Positions 18,040-27,459 of a stretch of DNA of 52,343 nucleotides are shown piece after piece. Origin of the DNA: CAYSLA01 sp964431685. GTDB lineage: Bacteria; Armatimonadota; UBA5829. Position 1 is the first letter of the stretch; every line of letters begins with the position of its first letter. The stretch spans positions 1 to 52,343 of the forward strand of contig CAYSLA010000004.1 of the NCBI GenBank assembly GCA_964431685.1, in the 5' to 3' direction. A model generated the notes under the pieces. It searched no databases and had not been told where the DNA came from. It worked only from the letters and a program-made list of their open reading frames with translations. The position numbers and the translations under genes are program-made.

Positions 18040-18273
18040 ATGAACTCAGAGGAATATCGTGACATTGCATCGAAGAGACTGTCGAGCTACATCGACGTCG
18101 AAAGATTTCCGTGCACAAAGTTCGAGCTTCTGCGACATGCGGAAGAAGGACACGCCCCCGATGACGTGTTGGACTGCATTGAAGACATGGATGTCGTCGT
18201 AGTTCCGAATATGGAGGCACTCGTCGACTGCTTTGCGGCAGGGTCCGAGCGCGAGTGCCTCACTATGAGGTAG
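18040..18273 (+). CDS. DUF2795-like small protein
   Basis: 77 residues, ATG preceded by GGTAGA. CTKFELLRHAEEGHAPDDVLDCIEDMDVVVVPNMEALVDCF matches the DUF2795 pattern (T/K-x-EL-x-x-x-A-x-x-x-x-AP-x-x-VL-x-x-L-x-x-L-P), in which a short helical unit is often found in tandem or alone. Function unknown. It stands alone between ridA and the DUF1015 gene. Confidence 0.7.
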   Translation: MNSEEYRDIASKRLSSYIDVERFPCTKFELLRHAEEGHAPDDVLDCIEDMDVVVVPNMEALVDCFAAGSERECLTMR

Positions 18274-18415
18274 TGTTCGGATGTATGGCCGCAGCAGATG
18301 TGCGGCTGACGCCGTCCTCTTTCGTCCGCCTTTTGCCTGTCGCTACTGATCCCCACACCGGCCAGTCCTCGTCGGGCCAAACCTCGGTGTTCTCAGAGCT
18401 GGTCTCGGTCTTCTG

Positions 18416-18443
18416 TTGTCACAAGCCCTGATTCTGCTATAAT
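18416..18443 (+). promoter_or_regulatory. Promoter of the DUF1015-glycosidase pair
   Basis: TTGTCA (18416-18421), 16-bp spacer, then TGC-TATAAT with the -10 box at 18438-18443. Confidence 0.7.
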
Positions 18444-18534
18444 AGTCCCACTCAATGCACAATACTCTATGTTGAGCCCCGTCTGGCACAAGTACTGCCA
18501 GGACTGGGAGCTCTCGCGAGACAGGAGACTTGAT

Positions 18535-19836
18535 TTGGCTCGGATAGCTGCATTTCGGGGTCTAAGATACTGCCAGAAGAAAGTGGGTGACTACGGCAAA
18601 GTAGTGTGCCCGCCATACGATGTGATTTCTCCCGAAGACAGGCGAGCCTACCACGAGACCAGCCCATACAACTTTGTTCGCCTGATACTTGGCGAAGAGC
18701 ACGAGTCGGATAACGACAGCGTCAACCGCTTTACTAGGGCAGGGGAGCTGCTCGCGTCCTGGATATCCGAAGGCGTGATGGCAACTGATCGCATTCCCTC
18801 GATGTATGTGTATGATCAGTACTTCGAGAGGGCAGGAGCGCCGCGACACGTGCGAGGGTTTGTGTGCGCGGTGCAACTGCACAATTACGAAGACAGCGTA
18901 ATCGTTCCGCACGAGTTCACTCTCGCAAAACCCAAGTCACAACTCTGGGAGACCATCAGGGCAACTAATGCTAATCTGGACTGCGTTTACGGGCTGTACG
19001 CGGATGAGTCAGATCTGGCAGGCGAGATGGCTTCGGAATCAACCGTGCTTGAGGATGTTGTTGACAAAGACGGCGTGCGTCACGTTCTCTCCTCCGTGAG
19101 CAGTGAATCGGTCATACGCAAAGCAGCAGCTTGTCTCTCGGACAAGACGGTCGCGATTGCCGACGGGCATCATCGCTATGAGACGGCTCTGGCGTATAGA
19201 GACAAGGTTCGCGAGGAGACTGGGGCGACCGCGCCCTACGGAGATCTGGCCTGCGACTATGCGTTGATGACGCTTGTCAATGTGTATGAGAAAGACCTCA
19301 CGGTCCTGCCGACGCACAGGGTGATTGGGAGTCTGCCTGCCAGCGCGGTCTACGATATCTACCACAAGCTGGAAAGTGCGTTTGACTGCTTTGAGTGTGC
19401 GCCTGAGGAACTTGCCGAACTGGTTCAATCCAACGAAGTAGGGGTGTTCTTAGACGGACGGGCAGGGGTGTTGCGACTCAAACAGGATGTTCCGGTGCCG
19501 GCAGAAGGCAGCGAAGTCGGACGGAAACTGGGACTGAACCTGCTTCACAGAGTTATAATGCGGGACATACTGGGGATAACTGATGAGGACCTGCGAAGCC
19601 AGCTTTATGTCCAATACACGCGTGACGCGCAAGAAGCCATATCGCTGGTCAGGAGCGGATCAAAGCAGGCGGCCTTCATTCTCGGACCGATGGAAGTCAA
19701 GTCGGTGCTGGATGTGGCCGGAGCTGGTGAGCGAATGCCGCAGAAGTCTACCTACTTCTATCCGAAGCTCCTCAGTGGTTTAGTCTCACGGCTCATATCG
19801 GACGACAGTGGCTTCGGAGGGTCAGAGGGTGAGTGA
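18535..19836 (+). CDS. DUF1015 family protein
   Basis: About 433 residues. The TTG at 18535 is preferred because AGGAG lies seven bases upstream and the product then begins LARIAAFRGLRYC, as in the family; an ATG at 18469 in the same frame would add 22 residues. Hallmarks are VVCPPYDVISPEDRRAYHE, SPYNFVRLIL, YVYDQYF, VIVPHEFTLAKPKSQLW, AIADGHHRYETALAYRD and PTHRVIG. The HHRYE segment is the most conserved. The family is widespread; one archaeal relative is a serine kinase, but the role here is open. The gene shares a promoter and overlaps the following glycosidase-like gene by 8 bp. Confidence 0.9.
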   Translation: MARIAAFRGLRYCQKKVGDYGKVVCPPYDVISPEDRRAYHETSPYNFVRLILGEEHESDNDSVNRFTRAGELLASWISEGVMATDRIPSMYVYDQYFERAGAPRHVRGFVCAVQLHNYEDSVIVPHEFTLAKPKSQLWETIRATNANLDCVYGLYADESDLAGEMASESTVLEDVVDKDGVRHVLSSVSSESVIRKAAACLSDKTVAIADGHHRYETALAYRDKVREETGATAPYGDLACDYALMTLVNVYEKDLTVLPTHRVIGSLPASAVYDIYHKLESAFDCFECAPEELAELVQSNEVGVFLDGRAGVLRLKQDVPVPAEGSEVGRKLGLNLLHRVIMRDILGITDEDLRSQLYVQYTRDAQEAISLVRSGSKQAAFILGPMEVKSVLDVAGAGERMPQKSTYFYPKLLSGLVSRLISDDSGFGGSEGE

Positions 19837-21811
19837 CGTGTCTTGCGGCGACAGTACCGAGCGTTTTCTAACTGGTAACGAATATGTGAGTCTGGCGGGA
19901 GTCTCGGCTGTGACTGGAGCGCTCAACGGCATCGGTTTCGTGCATTCTGGATTCCGCGGTTGCATTGAAGTCAAAGGGCCTGAGAATTCTTCGTTTCTGG
20001 AACCACTTATCGAGGTCGACGGACGTGGCGTAAGTTGTGATGACGTCACAGGCGAACTGCTCGAGTTCTGGGTGCCTCGCATGCAGTGTCTTTTCGACGG
20101 TCTCGAAGTTACGCATACCATCTTTGCGCCGGTGGAACGACGAGGCCTGGTGTGCGTCTTGACTGCAAGGAATACCTCCGAAGACGCTGTGCGCCACGTC
20201 AGGTTCGGATTCAGAGCGGCCTGGGGCCGGTCCGGCGTGACCACCAGGCTGAGCAAGCCGATGTTTGGGTCTAGTTTCGCCTATCCGTCGGAACTCGATC
20301 CTCAGAGCCCGGTCTTCGAGTTCAGGGGTCACGTACCGTTATTTGCTCTCGCATTCACTCCCGGATTCTCTGTGACGACCACGACCATTGACTCGGGTCT
20401 TGATGCTGAGACTTCGGTATCCGGGGGCGCCGAGGCGTTAAGTCATGCCACGCGTCCGCTGACCGTCGATATGGTATCAGAGCTCGACCTCAACCCCGGC
20501 GAGTCCATTGAGTTGCCTCTTTATGTGGGTATTGCTTCGAAAGAGGTATCGGCAATCGCCTGTGCTCGAGAGATGAAGATGCAGGGGTGGGATCGTTTGC
20601 TCTCGCATCTGCGGAGTTGGCTGAAGTCACGCAGGATCGACTGCGAGGACGACGCACTGGCTAATGCGCTCAATACGAGTTCTTTTGCATGCTACTTTGG
20701 CACGCAGGCAATCACTCTTGACACTGAGGAGTATGTTCTGACGTCCTCAAGGTACTCTAAGAATGACACGTGCGGCACATATCTCGATTCGGACGCAATG
20801 CTGTGGGCGCTCCCGGCGGTGCTGCAGATAGACCCTTTTCAAGCTCGCAAACTACTGGTGTGTGCTCTAACCTGTCAGTTGGCGAATGTCGGTGCGGGAT
20901 GCCGTTTCATTGATGGAGTCTTGCTGGAACCGGGACTGGGACTGGATCGTCTGTGTGCCCCAGTTATTGCGCTGCAGCAGTATGTGCTGGCAACAGACGA
21001 TCTTTCCATTCTGTATGACCGGAGAATCCAAACCGGGATCAACACGATTCAAGGAGTGCTGGCAGCGCAGCGACACCCACAAATTCCGTTGTTTGAGACT
21101 CTATTGACGCCATCGGGCGATTTCGCCCGACAGTCTTATCTGTGTTACTCTAACGCAATCGTCTGGCAAGCCCTGCTTGCACTGGCGGACATGTACAGAC
21201 GCATTCACGACCCCGATCGCTCTCAGGAGGCGCTTGTCCTTGCACAGGATGTCAGGGCGGCGCACAGGCAGCATTTCACTACTTCAGGGCCGTTTGGTGA
21301 GATGTTTGCGTTCAGCACTGATCTTGATGGCAATGTGGAACTCGGTGATGACCCGCGGGGCAGCATTGAGCTGCTTGCTGACATAGGGATATGTTCAGAT
21401 TCCGATGCCGCCTATTCCAACACTCTTCTATGGCTTCAGTCGGAACACAACCCGCAGCAGTCCCTGCGGGCATATGAGATTGGCACGCTCAGCGGCGAAT
21501 CAGGCTCGCTGCCATCGATTAGCCTGATCAACGATTTGCGTACACGCGACAAGTCAAAAGCCCTCGCGTTTCTGGCCCAATCCGCCGGAGGATCATCGGG
21601 CGGGTATAGACTCAAGCACAGCGCGCCTTGTCCGTCGCTGTACACCCGGCCCTCCGCGAGTATGGCGGGCTGGTTTGCCTACGCGCTGCGCTGCGCACTG
21701 GGCGTGCGAACCCCTGCTGATCGACGCAGGAAATTGCATCCATCCACGATGGATGCTCTTTACCATCCCCCGCCAACGGTGAATTTCGACTCGCGAAAGT
21801 CCAGGCTCTGA
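19829..21811 (+). CDS. Six-hairpin glycosidase-like protein
   Basis: About 660 residues. GTG at 19829 has GGAGG eight bases upstream; GTG 19808 or 19838 are alternatives. The N-terminal third is beta-rich (YVSLAGVSAVTGALNG, EVTHTIFAPVERRGLVCVLTARN), like the super-sandwich domain before alpha/alpha-six barrels. The C-terminal part has barrel-like segments: TCGTYLDSDAMLWALPAVLQ, LLTPSGDFARQSYLCYSNAIVWQALLALADM and GDDPRGSIELLADIG. Acidic residues in these could be catalytic. It resembles GH15/GH63/GH125-like enzymes but I cannot place the family or substrate. No signal peptide, so a cytoplasmic role such as intracellular glycan or glycogen turnover is plausible. It is translationally coupled to the DUF1015 gene. 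Confidence 0.65.
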   Translation: MSDVSCGDSTERFLTGNEYVSLAGVSAVTGALNGIGFVHSGFRGCIEVKGPENSSFLEPLIEVDGRGVSCDDVTGELLEFWVPRMQCLFDGLEVTHTIFAPVERRGLVCVLTARNTSEDAVRHVRFGFRAAWGRSGVTTRLSKPMFGSSFAYPSELDPQSPVFEFRGHVPLFALAFTPGFSVTTTTIDSGLDAETSVSGGAEALSHATRPLTVDMVSELDLNPGESIELPLYVGIASKEVSAIACAREMKMQGWDRLLSHLRSWLKSRRIDCEDDALANALNTSSFACYFGTQAITLDTEEYVLTSSRYSKNDTCGTYLDSDAMLWALPAVLQIDPFQARKLLVCALTCQLANVGAGCRFIDGVLLEPGLGLDRLCAPVIALQQYVLATDDLSILYDRRIQTGINTIQGVLAAQRHPQIPLFETLLTPSGDFARQSYLCYSNAIVWQALLALADMYRRIHDPDRSQEALVLAQDVRAAHRQHFTTSGPFGEMFAFSTDLDGNVELGDDPRGSIELLADIGICSDSDAAYSNTLLWLQSEHNPQQSLRAYEIGTLSGESGSLPSISLINDLRTRDKSKALAFLAQSAGGSSGGYRLKHSAPCPSLYTRPSASMAGWFAYALRCALGVRTPADRRRKLHPSTMDALYHPPPTVNFDSRKSRL

Positions 21812-21907
21812 GTTCCGCATACGGGCCCACCAAGTCGGCGTAGCACTTGGTCAGTCGGCGCGTACACGTTCCGGATCAGCGACTTCCGCGCGGTGCGGTG
21901 CTTTCAG

Positions 21908-22540
21908 TCAGAGGGATGCTTGTTCCACCAAAGTCACTATCTCCGCGGCAAGGTTCCTTACGGTGCCGAAGTCCTCTTTGTCTATCGCCGACTTGGGCGC
22001 TAGATTGCTCCCCAGACCTACCGCGACAACGCCCGCTCGAAACCATTCTCCGATGTTGGATTTGTCGACCCCGCCGGTTGGGATGAGTTTCATGTTGGGA
22101 AATGGCCCTCGCAGAGCTTTGACGTAGTCTGGGCCGGTGACGGACCCGGGGAAGAGCTTTAGTACCTCAGCGCCAAGGGACATAGCCTGGAACGCCTCAG
22201 TGGGTGTCAAGACCCCGGGCAGTACTGGCACGTCGAGTTCTTGACCCAGGGCAATGACCTCCGGGATAGTGCACGGGCTGACCAGAAATTTGGCTCCCGC
22301 TGCGACCGCTTCTCGTCCAGCCTTTTCGCTAAGCACAGTGCCTGCGCCAAGCAGGATGTCGTCGCGTTCGGCGAAATGGCGAAGGATATAGAGAGGGTCT
22401 TTGGTGGTGTACGTAATTTCGATACACGTTACGCCGCCGTCTACCAGCGCTTCCACGGCCTTAATCACCTTCTCAGTCGAGTCGCCTCGAAGCACTGCGA
22501 CGATCTTCTTCTGGGATATCAGTTCAGTAGTTGGATGCAT
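21908..22540 (-). CDS. eda: KDPG/KHG aldolase (2-dehydro-3-deoxy-phosphogluconate aldolase)
   Basis: 210 residues. IVAVLRGDSTEKVIKAVEAL, GVTCIEITYTT (catalytic Glu), LLGAGTVLSEKAGREAV, KFLVSPCTIPEV, PVLPGVLTPTEAFQA and LKLFPGS (Schiff-base Lys) are in family order, ending in IPTGGVDKSNIGEWF. The enzyme splits KDPG to pyruvate and glyceraldehyde 3-phosphate in the Entner-Doudoroff or uronate pathway. The Arg that follows EITL in E. coli Eda is replaced by Thr, which is common in other branches. GGAGG lies about twelve bases before the ATG. No dehydratase gene is adjacent. Confidence 0.93.
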   Translation of the reverse strand: MHPTTELISQKKIVAVLRGDSTEKVIKAVEALVDGGVTCIEITYTTKDPLYILRHFAERDDILLGAGTVLSEKAGREAVAAGAKFLVSPCTIPEVIALGQELDVPVLPGVLTPTEAFQAMSLGAEVLKLFPGSVTGPDYVKALRGPFPNMKLIPTGGVDKSNIGEWFRAGVVAVGLGSNLAPKSAIDKEDFGTVRNLAAEIVTLVEQASL

Positions 22541-22741
22541 TTGGGCAGGTTACCTCCGATTGACCACATTGCCTGGCGCACGTCTCGAACGACAAGATGC
22601 TTGGCATGCCGAACGAGTGCTGCAGAACCATGAGACGCACAACTGGCAGGACCCAGGGACAGTGGTCTAGTCTTCATTTCGACGCCAGATCGCACGATTC
22701 CTGCATGCACGTAAGGAAGGTCGTCTGTCTAAGCCCGAATT

Positions 22742-23974
22742 TCAGGCAGCCTTTGAGCTGCTATCGTCTTCGCCGTACTTGACGACGGAGGTCAGAGCCG
22801 CCACAACGTCCGGGTCGAACTGTGTGCCAGTACCCTGCTCGAGTCGAAGCATTGCACATCGTGGAGTCAGGAGTCGGTAGTTCGTAGCTGTCAGCATGGC
22901 ATCGTGGGCGTCGACTGCGGCCAGAATTCTGGATCCCAGCGGAATAACGGTGCCGACAAGGCCTTCCGGATATCCGCTGCCGTCGAAACGCTCGTGGTCG
23001 CGGCCGGCGATGTCTGCAATGGCGCTGAGCTCCTCCCGATCAGGCAGGCAATTCAGAACGTCCATCGTGAGTAGAGCGTGCTTTCTCACCTGCCTGCTCT
23101 CCTCGTCGGAGTACCTTCCGGTCTTGCTGAGCAGTGCAGCAGAAAGCCCGAGCATTCCGCAGTCGTGAACGAGACCAGCCCGATATATAGCGTGTGAATC
23201 GGATTCGGAGACGTCCATAGCCCGAGCGACTTCGCGCGCCATATTGGCCACCCGAAGAGAGTGCCCGCGGCTGTTACTGTCCTTGAGGTCCACCAGGATG
23301 GCGATGAGATGAAACAGCCTTTCAACTATCGTGTCACTATCAGGTTCGCTATCCTCAGAAGTGGTATCCAAGACACTCAACGTGCGTTCCTTGAGAGACT
23401 TGGGTAGACAGATGTCTCGCAGGAAGTCTGAGTCTAGAGCAACTCGCGCAACTGCTTCCCACATTTGTTCGGACCACACGAGACCGTTTGCCTTTGAGCT
23501 TCGAAGAACACGGTCAACAACTGCGGCCTGCGAAACAAACAACCCTGCCATATCCAGCGCATCCGCAGTGGCCAAGACCTGCGCGCCCATCGGCAGTGAC
23601 TCCGAGGATATTCCATCCGGATATCCTTTGCCAGAGCAGAGCTCGTGATGCGTGGCAATGTAAGTGCTGACCTTATCCATTCCTGTGATGTTCTCAACCA
23701 GCAGGGAGCCCCTCCTGGGATGGGACAGTATGTGCGGGTCGTTCTTTTGCTCAGCAAGCGATTTGTACTCTGTGCCGTGCTTGTAAGCACCAATAACCCC
23801 TACGTCGTGCACAAGTCCGGCCAGAAAGACTTCCAAGGCGTCTTGGGGACAGATATCAACTGCTACTTTGTGCGCAAGAGTTGCCACTCGCCACGCGTGA
23901 GCTGGACCTCCAGGCTGTCCTAGATCAGCCATATATCCCAAAACCGCGAATAGATCCGGTACACGTATGCCCAT
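22742..23974 (-). CDS. Tandem HD-GYP domain protein, paralogue 1
   Basis: 410 residues with two HD-GYP domains and no sensor or receiver domain. Domain 1 has HAWRVA (residue 26), LVHDVG (56-57) and HHELCSGKGYPDG. Domain 2 starts about residue 220 and has HSLRVANMA, LVHDCG and DHERFDGSGYPEG. HD-GYP proteins break down cyclic di-GMP with a His/Asp metal centre. Here domain 1 has Ser for the Asp of the HHE-x-x-DG-x-GYP motif, and domain 2 has Asp for the first His. Activity is therefore uncertain. The neighbour upstream is a same-length paralogue separated by 36 bases, so the pair is probably one transcript and arose by duplication. Confidence 0.88.
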   Translation of the reverse strand: MGIRVPDLFAVLGYMADLGQPGGPAHAWRVATLAHKVAVDICPQDALEVFLAGLVHDVGVIGAYKHGTEYKSLAEQKNDPHILSHPRRGSLLVENITGMDKVSTYIATHHELCSGKGYPDGISSESLPMGAQVLATADALDMAGLFVSQAAVVDRVLRSSKANGLVWSEQMWEAVARVALDSDFLRDICLPKSLKERTLSVLDTTSEDSEPDSDTIVERLFHLIAILVDLKDSNSRGHSLRVANMAREVARAMDVSESDSHAIYRAGLVHDCGMLGLSAALLSKTGRYSDEESRQVRKHALLTMDVLNCLPDREELSAIADIAGRDHERFDGSGYPEGLVGTVIPLGSRILAAVDAHDAMLTATNYRLLTPRCAMLRLEQGTGTQFDPDVVAALTSVVKYGEDDSSSKAA

Positions 23975-24010
23975 TCTTGTAGTCTGCTCTTTCTTAAAGA
24001 GAATGGCGGC

Positions 24011-25243
24011 TCACGCCGCCCATTTAGTAGAAACATCGTCACATCGGCTGACGATAGACGTGAGCACTTCTACAACCGCGGGGTCGAACTGAGTGCCCGA
24101 TCTTTGCTGTATTCGTAGAGTAGCTCCAAGTGGGCTTAGCAGACGGTAGTTGCTAGCCGAGGTGATTGCGTCATAAGCGTCGGCGACGGTTATTATTCTC
24201 GATGCGAGCGGGATCGAGTTTCCAGACAGCCCGTCGGGGTAGCCCTTACCGTCGTATCTCTCGTGATCGTGACTGGCTATGTAGGCCATTTCGCTCAGTT
24301 CGGGCCTGCCTGGTAGGCAACCGATTGTCGCACGGGTCAGCTCGGCGTGTTTCCTAACCAGTCTCATCTCTGTCTCGTTCAGATCGTCCGGTTTGACCAA
24401 CAGAGAGGTAGGTATGCCAAGGCGTCCTATGTCGTGAAGAAGGCCCGCACGATAGACCACGTGAGCCTGGTCCGAGTCGAATCCCATGCTCGTAGCGATC
24501 TCTTCCGCTATGCAGGCTACGCGGAAAGAGTGCCCCTTGGTGGATGGATCCTTCATGTCGACCAAGACTGCGGCAAGTACGAATAGTCTTTCCAGGCCCG
24601 AGTCGCAGTTGATCTCGTCCGGAACGTGAAGCGTCTGAAGCTCACGAGAGATACTCTCACGCAGATTCTGGGATGTCAACACACTCCGGTAGAAGTCAGC
24701 ATCCTGTGCGGACTGTTCCAGAGCTTCGCGCAGATCTGTAGACCACAGACTGTTTATCTGGTGACGCACGTCCGTAGTCATACTCCAGAGAGCCTGAGGC
24801 CGCGTGAAGATCCCAGAAAGAACCAGAGAATCGACCATACCCAAAATGCGAGTCCCTGTACTCAGGCACTCGCCTTCCAGACCGTTTGGATACCCCGATC
24901 CGTCACAACGCTCGTGATGATGCCTGATGAAACCGGCTGCCGTGGTCAGCCCGGGGATGGACTCCACCAATGCCGCGCCCCTGTTACTATGGTCGCGTAT
25001 GTACGGGTCATCAGCCTGTTCCTCAGACGATATGCACTCAGTAATGTGCCTGGATGCTCCTACATTCCCCAAATCGTGTAGAAGTCCGGCCATCAAAACG
25101 TCAGAGGAAGACTCCGGCAGCAGAATATCTGCGATGTGTTTTGAAATCACCGCAACACGCCACGAATGCAAGTGGACGCAATCAGAAGAGACATCGATTG
25201 CATGGGATAGTACGCCAAGTAGGTCAGGTGCGCGTATAGACAT
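24011..25243 (-). CDS. Tandem HD-GYP domain protein, paralogue 2
   Basis: 410 residues, same layout and length as the gene downstream of it. Domain 1 has HSWRVAVIS, LLHDLG (56-57) and the full HHERCDGSGYPNG motif. Domain 2 has HSFRVACIA, LLHDIGRLGIP and DHERYDGKGYPDG, again with Asp in place of the first His. Of the four HD-GYP domains in the pair only this domain 1 keeps the complete consensus, so it is the best candidate for cyclic di-GMP hydrolysis. No transmembrane segment; cytoplasmic. The C-termini of both proteins are closely similar (GTQFDP-x-VV, ending KAA or KWAA). Confidence 0.9.
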   Translation of the reverse strand: MSIRAPDLLGVLSHAIDVSSDCVHLHSWRVAVISKHIADILLPESSSDVLMAGLLHDLGNVGASRHITECISSEEQADDPYIRDHSNRGAALVESIPGLTTAAGFIRHHHERCDGSGYPNGLEGECLSTGTRILGMVDSLVLSGIFTRPQALWSMTTDVRHQINSLWSTDLREALEQSAQDADFYRSVLTSQNLRESISRELQTLHVPDEINCDSGLERLFVLAAVLVDMKDPSTKGHSFRVACIAEEIATSMGFDSDQAHVVYRAGLLHDIGRLGIPTSLLVKPDDLNETEMRLVRKHAELTRATIGCLPGRPELSEMAYIASHDHERYDGKGYPDGLSGNSIPLASRIITVADAYDAITSASNYRLLSPLGATLRIQQRSGTQFDPAVVEVLTSIVSRCDDVSTKWAA

Positions 25244-25392
25244 AAGTATCTCCCACCCATAACGTTCCAGGATGTTATTCCATACTCGCGCTCGCTAGTC
25301 AACATAGAAGAGTAAAACTGGTGGAACTCAAGGCGGGACAGGATCGATTTAGAAGGTGTTGGGTGGGAAGAACCTTAGACGACAAAAGAAAA

Positions 25393-25420
25393 GACGGCCC
25401 CCTCAGGAGAGGGAGCCGTC
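25393..25420 (-). terminator. Rho-independent terminator of groESL operon 1
   Basis: GACGGC-C-CCCTC pairs with GAGGG-A-GCCGTC (11 bp, one mismatch, AGGA loop). On the minus strand it is followed by TTTTCTTTTG. It lies 43 bases after the groEL stop. Confidence 0.85.
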
Positions 25421-25462
25421 CGCACGTTGCACCTTGCCCCGTGGGGGGCGTCGGTTGACGAG

Positions 25463-27079
25463 CTACATATCGTAGCCGCCGGGAGCTGCCGGTGCAGCCG
25501 ACTTCGGCTCAGGCTTTTCAGCAACCAAAGACTCGGTTGTCAGGATCATCGAACCGATACTGGCGGCGTTCTCAAGTGCGCTTCGGGTGACCTTGACCGG
25601 ATCAACGATACCAGCCTTGACCATGTCAACGTACTCTTCGGTAAGAGCGTTGAAGCCGATGCCCTTCTTGTCGTTCTTTACGTGCTCAACGACGACGCTG
25701 CCTTCGTGTCCGGCGTTCTCCGCGATCTGGCGAAGAGGCTCTTCCAGGGCTTTGCGGACGATAGCCGCACCGATCTTCTCATCATCGGTGTCGCCAATGT
25801 TGGCCAACTTGCCTATGATGTTGATCAGTGTGGTGCCGCCGCCAGCCACAATGCCTTCCTCAACAGCGGCACGGGTAGCGGAGAGCGCATCCTCAAACCG
25901 ATGCTTCTTTTCCTTGAGCTCGGTCTCGGTGGCTGCACCGACTTTGATCACTGCAACTCCGCCCGAGAGCTTGGCCAGTCGCTCCTGGAGCTTCTCGCGG
26001 TCGTAGTTAGAGTCGGTGGTCTCGATCTGCTTGCGGATCTGAGCGATGCGGCCTTGAACCGATTCGGCAGTGCCCTTGCCCTCGATGATGGTAGTGTCTT
26101 CCTTGCCTATCACCACCTTCGACGCTTCACCCAGCATAGTGAGGTCCACGTTCTCGAGCTTGATGCCGAGGTCCTCGGAGATGAACTTGCCTGCAGTGAG
26201 AACCGCGATATCCTCAAGCATCGCCTTGCGTCTGTCGCCAAAGCCTGGGGCCTTGACAGCAGCCACCTGCAGAGTGCCACGCAGTTTGTTGACGACCACG
26301 GTAGCCAGCGCGTCGCCCTCAAGGTCCTCGGCGATGATCAGCAGCGGCCTTCGGGCGGCGGCTATCTTCTCGAGCACCGGAACGAGATCAGCAGCAGCGG
26401 ATATTTTCTTCTCGTGAATGAGAATCAGCGGGTTGTCCAACACCGCTTCCATTCTCTCAGCGTCCGTCACCATATAAGGAGACATATAGCCCTTGTCGAA
26501 CTGCATGCCCTCGACGACTTCGAGAGTGGTCTGGGTGCCCTTGGATTCCTCTACAGTGATGACGCCGTCACGTCCGACCTTGTCGATGGCGTCAGCGATC
26601 ACGTCTCCGATTTCAGGGTCGTTGCCGGCTATCGAGCCGACCTGTGCGACTTCTTCCTTGCCCTGGACCGCGATGGAGAGCTTCTTGATCTCTTCGACGG
26701 CCTTCTCTGTGGCCATCTCGATACCGCGCTTCACAGCTATCGGGTTGCCGCCGGCGACAACATAGCGCAGTCCTTCGCGCACAATGCTCTCGGCGAGAAC
26801 TGTTGCCGTCGTGGTGCCGTCCCCGGCAACGTCGTTTGTCTTGGAGGCAACTTCGCGTACGAGCTGCGCTCCCATATTCTCATACGGGTCCTCGAGTTCG
26901 ATCTCCTTGGCTACGGTCACGCCGTCCTTGGTGATAGTGGGGCTTCCCCACTTCTTGTCGAGAACTACGTTGCGGCCCTTAGGTCCGAGGGTCACCTTAA
27001 CGGCGGCGGCAACGGTGCTAGCCCCCCGCTCCAGTGCCCGTCTGGCTTCTTCGTCAAATTTGATTATCTTGGCTGCCAT
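25463..27079 (-). CDS. groEL: Chaperonin GroEL, copy 1
   Basis: 538 residues. All ATPase and folding-chamber signatures are present: VTLGPKGRNVVLDKKWGSPTITKDGVTVAKEIEL, DVAGDGTTTATVLA, TEKAVEEIKKLS and the AAVEEGIVAGGGTTLI segment. It forms the 14-mer that folds proteins with GroES. The tail is short (PEPKSAAPAAPGGYDM) and lacks the Gly-Gly-Met repeat of the second copy. It lies 15 bases downstream of groES1 and is controlled by the CIRCE operator at 27430-27456. Confidence 0.97.
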   Translation of the reverse strand: MAAKIIKFDEEARRALERGASTVAAAVKVTLGPKGRNVVLDKKWGSPTITKDGVTVAKEIELEDPYENMGAQLVREVASKTNDVAGDGTTTATVLAESIVREGLRYVVAGGNPIAVKRGIEMATEKAVEEIKKLSIAVQGKEEVAQVGSIAGNDPEIGDVIADAIDKVGRDGVITVEESKGTQTTLEVVEGMQFDKGYMSPYMVTDAERMEAVLDNPLILIHEKKISAAADLVPVLEKIAAARRPLLIIAEDLEGDALATVVVNKLRGTLQVAAVKAPGFGDRRKAMLEDIAVLTAGKFISEDLGIKLENVDLTMLGEASKVVIGKEDTTIIEGKGTAESVQGRIAQIRKQIETTDSNYDREKLQERLAKLSGGVAVIKVGAATETELKEKKHRFEDALSATRAAVEEGIVAGGGTTLINIIGKLANIGDTDDEKIGAAIVRKALEEPLRQIAENAGHEGSVVVEHVKNDKKGIGFNALTEEYVDMVKAGIVDPVKVTRSALENAASIGSMILTTESLVAEKPEPKSAAPAAPGGYDM

Positions 27080-27094
27080 TGTTAACTGTCCCCC

Positions 27095-27385
27095 CTATTT
27101 GGTCTTTATAGCGTATATTGAGTCCTGATCGAGGATAACCAGATCGTTGCCCTCAACCGTGACTTCCGTGCCGCCATACTTGGCGTAAACTACGATGTCG
27201 CCAACTTTGACGCCCATCTCAGCCCTGGATCCGTCCTCAAGAACCTTGCCTGGGCCAATAGCCACTACTTCGCCTTCCTGGGGCTTCTTCTTCGCCGTAT
27301 CCGGAAGAATGATGCCGCCGGGAGTCGCTTCTTCGCTTTCAAGCGGCCTGATGACCACTTTGTCGCCGAGAGGTCTGATGTTCAT
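27095..27385 (-). CDS. groES: Co-chaperonin GroES, copy 1
   Basis: 96 residues from the ATG at 27383-27385, with AGGAGGTGG upstream; the longer frame to 27436 reads through the operator region. MNIRPLGDKVVIRP, GGIILPDTAKKKPQEGEVVAIGPGK (mobile loop) and YAKYGGTEV are standard. It caps the GroEL ring. Confidence 0.97.
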   Translation of the reverse strand: MNIRPLGDKVVIRPLESEEATPGGIILPDTAKKKPQEGEVVAIGPGKVLEDGSRAEMGVKVGDIVVYAKYGGTEVTVEGNDLVILDQDSIYAIKTK

Positions 27386-27429
27386 TGCGTATTTGCCACC
27401 TCCTGTGAGATTGATTGATTGGCTTACTA

Positions 27430-27456
27430 TTAGCACTCTCGACTGCAGAGTGCCAA
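27430..27456 (-). promoter_or_regulatory. CIRCE operator of groESL operon 1
   Basis: TTAGCACTC-N9-GAGTGCCAA, one base off the perfect CIRCE repeat (GAGTGCTAA). It is the binding site of the heat-shock repressor HrcA and lies between promoter and groES. Confidence 0.95.
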
Positions 27457-27459
27457 ATC

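Noticed and set aside
25427..27085. Long open frame on the plus strand opposite groEL1
   Set aside because: It is antisense to an unmistakable GroEL and has no family features; strong codon bias of groEL leaves long open frames on the other strand. The same holds for 29006-30433.
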